DNA of 15,309 bases from Deltaproteobacteria bacterium (GTDB taxonomy: Bacteria > Desulfobacterota > JAENJC01). Location: the NCBI GenBank assembly GCA_016844545.1, contig JAENJC010000088.1, positions 1 to 15,309 on the forward strand. The letters are read 5' to 3'. Each line of letters begins with the position of its first letter. Position 1 is the stretch's first letter. The notes under the pieces were generated by a model, which searched no databases, had not been told where the DNA came from, and worked only from the letters and a program-made list of their open reading frames with translations. The translations under genes and the position numbers were made by a program. Below are positions 13,494 through 15,309 of this stretch, piece by piece.

Positions 13494-14135
13494 ATGCCGA
13501 TAAAGCTTGTCATATTTGACTTGGACGGTACCCTGGTCAATTCCATAAAAGATATAACCAACTCCCTGAACTACGCTACAGAACCTTTTAACTTCGCTCC
13601 CAAGACTGTTGAGGAGGTTGCGGCACTTGTGGGAGAGGGGATCACAAGGGTCATAGAGAGGGTTCTTGGAGAAGAAAGGCTTCAGCATAGGGACGAAGTA
13701 GTAAATAGGTTCCTTGAATTCTATTCAGAACATATAGTAGACAATACCTTCCCCTACCCGTGGGTAAAAGAAACCCTCGAATCACTTAATGGATATAAGA
13801 AGGCTGTCATATCCAATAAAAGGGAGGCCTTTTCTATTAAAGTATTAGAGGCCCTTGATCTATACAGATTCTTTGATCTGGTCATAGGGAGCGACAGTAC
13901 CAATGAGAAGAAGCCATCTCCAGTCCCTGTCCTTCATGTCCTTTCACATTTTGGTCTGAGCCAGAAAGATGCCATAATGGTGGGCGACAGTGACCTTGAT
14001 ATAGCGGCTGGAAAAGGTGCCGGGGTAAAGACTATAGGCGTTACTTATGGATACAGGGAACGGAAGTACCTCAAGGATGCAGACTTTGTAATCGATGATA
14101 TTAAGGAACTACCCAAACTCATAAAAAACTTATAA
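13494..14135 (+). CDS. gph: HAD-family phosphatase, Gph (phosphoglycolate phosphatase) type
   Basis: This 213-residue HAD hydrolase has all four motifs: DLDGT with nucleophile Asp9 and acid Asp11, Ser107 in VISNK (motif II), Lys140 in KKPSPVP (motif III) and GDSDLD (164-169, motif IV). The helical cap (about 18-85) is of the C1 type, as in Gph, which removes 2-phosphoglycolate left from DNA end repair or oxygenase side reactions. Other small-phosphate substrates cannot be excluded. ATG 13494 has no strong ribosome-binding site, and no convincing promoter is visible. It is followed at 80 nt by the yhaM-like gene on the same strand. Confidence 0.9.
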   Translation: MPIKLVIFDLDGTLVNSIKDITNSLNYATEPFNFAPKTVEEVAALVGEGITRVIERVLGEERLQHRDEVVNRFLEFYSEHIVDNTFPYPWVKETLESLNGYKKAVISNKREAFSIKVLEALDLYRFFDLVIGSDSTNEKKPSPVPVLHVLSHFGLSQKDAIMVGDSDLDIAAGKGAGVKTIGVTYGYRERKYLKDADFVIDDIKELPKLIKNL

Positions 14136-14167
14136 CACAGATAAAACTACACTTGCTCTTATCTGTG
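14136..14167. repeat. Small interrupted palindrome between gph and yhaM
   Basis: CACAGATAA (14136-14144) and TTATCTGTG (14159-14167) are perfect 9-bp arms. Direct copies of AATCAGTGT follow (about 14180-14198). It belongs to the same broad class of dispersed intergenic repeats seen elsewhere in the window. It directly follows the gph stop codon and may stabilise or end that transcript. Confidence 0.5.
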
Positions 14168-14215
14168 CAAATCATATCTAATCAGTGTAAATCAGTGTCA
14201 AGGGGGAATGTTGCT

Positions 14216-15166
14216 ATGTCAAACAAAATGCTTGTTTCAGAGATAAAGGAAAACGACAAGGTAGAGAGCTACTTCCTGGTCAAGGATAAGAATATTGCCA
14301 TGGCCAAGAACGGGAAGCCTTATATAAATATAAAGCTCATAGATAAGAGCGGTGAGATAGAGGGAAGGGTATGGGACAACGCCGAGGAGATATCCACCCA
14401 TTTTGAGAAGAACGACATTGTTACTATTAAGGGTAGGGCTTCCCTTTATCAGGGGAAGATCCAGCTTTCAATTATCGACGTGCGTAAGGCCCCTGAGGGA
14501 ACCGCATCTGCGGACGATTTCCTTCCGCGCTCAGCGAAAGAACCTGATGAGATGCTTTCGGAGTTGAAGGGGATAATCTCCGGTATAAAGGAACCGTATC
14601 TTAAAAAGCTCATGGATTCCTTTATGAATGATAAGCAGTTTGCTGAGTTGCTGAAGACCGCACCTGCGGCCAAGGGGATGCACCATGTATACATTGGGGG
14701 CCTCCTTGAACATACCCTTTCCGTGGCCCACCTGGTTATGGAGCTTTCAAAGCACTACAGTGGAGTAAACATAGACCTCCTCCTCACAGGCTCAATACTT
14801 CATGACATGGGGAAGACTAAGGAGCTTTCGTATAAGGCTGCCTTTGATTATACTGACGAGGGACGTCTTCTGGGGCATATCATCATAGGTCTCCAGATGC
14901 TGGATGAGAAGATCAGGGGGATAGAAGGTTTTCCTGAGAAGACAGCTATGCTTCTAAGGCACATGATAGCCTCCCACCACGGTGAGCTTGAGTTTGGTTC
15001 CCCGAAGAGACCAAAGACCCTTGAGGCACTCCTTCTTCATAATATCGAGGACATGGATGCAAAGGTAAACGCATATCAGGCCGCCCTCTCCAAGGATACA
15101 AATGAGGAGACAAGCTGGACCTCTTATCAGAAGATGTTTGAAAGGTACCTTTACAAGGGAGAGTAA
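14216..15166 (+). CDS. yhaM: YhaM/CBF1-type 3'-5' exoribonuclease (OB + HD domains)
   Basis: Start ATG 14216 is chosen over the ORF start at 14153 because GGGGG (14202-14206) lies upstream and 316 residues closely match YhaM of Bacillus (about 314). An N-terminal OB fold (about 8-92, SYFLVKDKNIAMAKNGKPYINIKL region) is followed by an HD domain (about 160-290). Metal ligands are visible as His166 (LLEH), His196-Asp197 (ILHDMGK), the pair His254-His255, and Asp near 279-281. Such enzymes degrade RNA, and some degrade single-stranded DNA, from the 3' end. It lies 3 nt upstream of a DMT-type gene and likely shares a transcript with it. Confidence 0.93.
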   Translation: MSNKMLVSEIKENDKVESYFLVKDKNIAMAKNGKPYINIKLIDKSGEIEGRVWDNAEEISTHFEKNDIVTIKGRASLYQGKIQLSIIDVRKAPEGTASADDFLPRSAKEPDEMLSELKGIISGIKEPYLKKLMDSFMNDKQFAELLKTAPAAKGMHHVYIGGLLEHTLSVAHLVMELSKHYSGVNIDLLLTGSILHDMGKTKELSYKAAFDYTDEGRLLGHIIIGLQMLDEKIRGIEGFPEKTAMLLRHMIASHHGELEFGSPKRPKTLEALLLHNIEDMDAKVNAYQAALSKDTNEETSWTSYQKMFERYLYKGE

Positions 15167-15169
15167 CGG

Positions 15170-15309
15170 ATGCTCTGGCTTTATCTCTCCCTGACCGCTG
15201 CCGTGACCCTGGCCACAGTTGATGCCCTTTCCAAGTATGCACTTAAGGATTCAGGAGAGGAGGTCGTCGCCTGGGCAAGCTGGGGGTTTGCAACCCCCTT
15301 TCTACTGGC
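15170..15309 (+). CDS. DMT/EamA-type membrane transporter, N-terminal fragment
   Basis: Start ATG 15170 follows the yhaM stop by 3 nt, with AAGGGAG upstream. Forty-six codons remain before the window ends: MLWLYLSLTAAVTLATVDAL, SKYALKDSGEEVVAWASWGF, then ATPFLL. A hydrophobic helix, a short polar loop and the start of a second helix look like the opening of a drug/metabolite transporter-type (EamA) protein. The family call rests on this pattern alone. It probably forms an operon with yhaM. Confidence 0.7.
   Translation, partial: MLWLYLSLTAAVTLATVDALSKYALKDSGEEVVAWASWGFATPFLL

Noticed and set aside
1..15309. CRISPR array, rRNA, tRNA or DnaA-box cluster (oriC)
   Set aside because: I saw no direct-repeat array, no RNA gene, and no TTATCCACA cluster. 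The parS-like sites alone do not prove that an origin is within this window.

Overview
The window is bacterial chromosome of moderate GC with densely packed genes. The ATP synthase cluster has separate b and b' subunits, and the other genes (NTase-like/TPM/LemA operon, CcsA, YhaM-type nuclease, Gph) would fit an uncultured Desulfobacterota- or Nitrospirota-like organism. That placement is inference from gene content and layout; no rRNA or marker phylogeny is available here.

Region 1 (1-3600, minus strand) is the start of an F1Fo ATP synthase operon, read atpF'-atpF-atpH-atpA-atpG, with atpG cut by the window edge. It is driven by a near-consensus sigma70 promoter at 3530-3558, followed by a leader of about 130 nt with several small dyads. 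The atpH-atpA and atpA-atpG gaps hold dispersed interrupted palindromes.

Region 2 (3590-5806, plus) is a divergent operon: a nucleotidyltransferase-fold protein with both metal-binding Asp replaced by Asn, a TPM-domain membrane protein and a LemA protein. Region 3 (5835-7400) holds a visibly A+T-rich class III nucleotide-cyclase-like gene with an unrecognised C-terminal half, then a YjdM/PhnA zinc-ribbon protein. Region 4 (7533-11665) holds a spermidine-synthase-like protein, a BaiN/HI0933 flavoprotein, a CcsA-type cytochrome c assembly protein, a small outer-membrane beta-barrel, and a PEBP-family gene whose C-terminus looks frameshifted. A perfect terminator palindrome lies between the last two convergent genes.

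Region 5 (11700-13500) contains a small frameshifted ORF, a VOC/glyoxalase-fold protein and a BrnT-BrnA toxin-antitoxin pair with a consensus promoter that predicts a leaderless brnT transcript. Two copies of the 14-bp dyad GTTCCACGTGGAAC, which matches the ParB-binding parS core, flank this block and suggest an origin-proximal location. Region 6 (13494-15309) has a Gph-like HAD phosphatase, a YhaM-family OB/HD exoribonuclease and the start of a DMT-type membrane protein. No rRNA, tRNA, CRISPR array or complete insertion sequence was seen.
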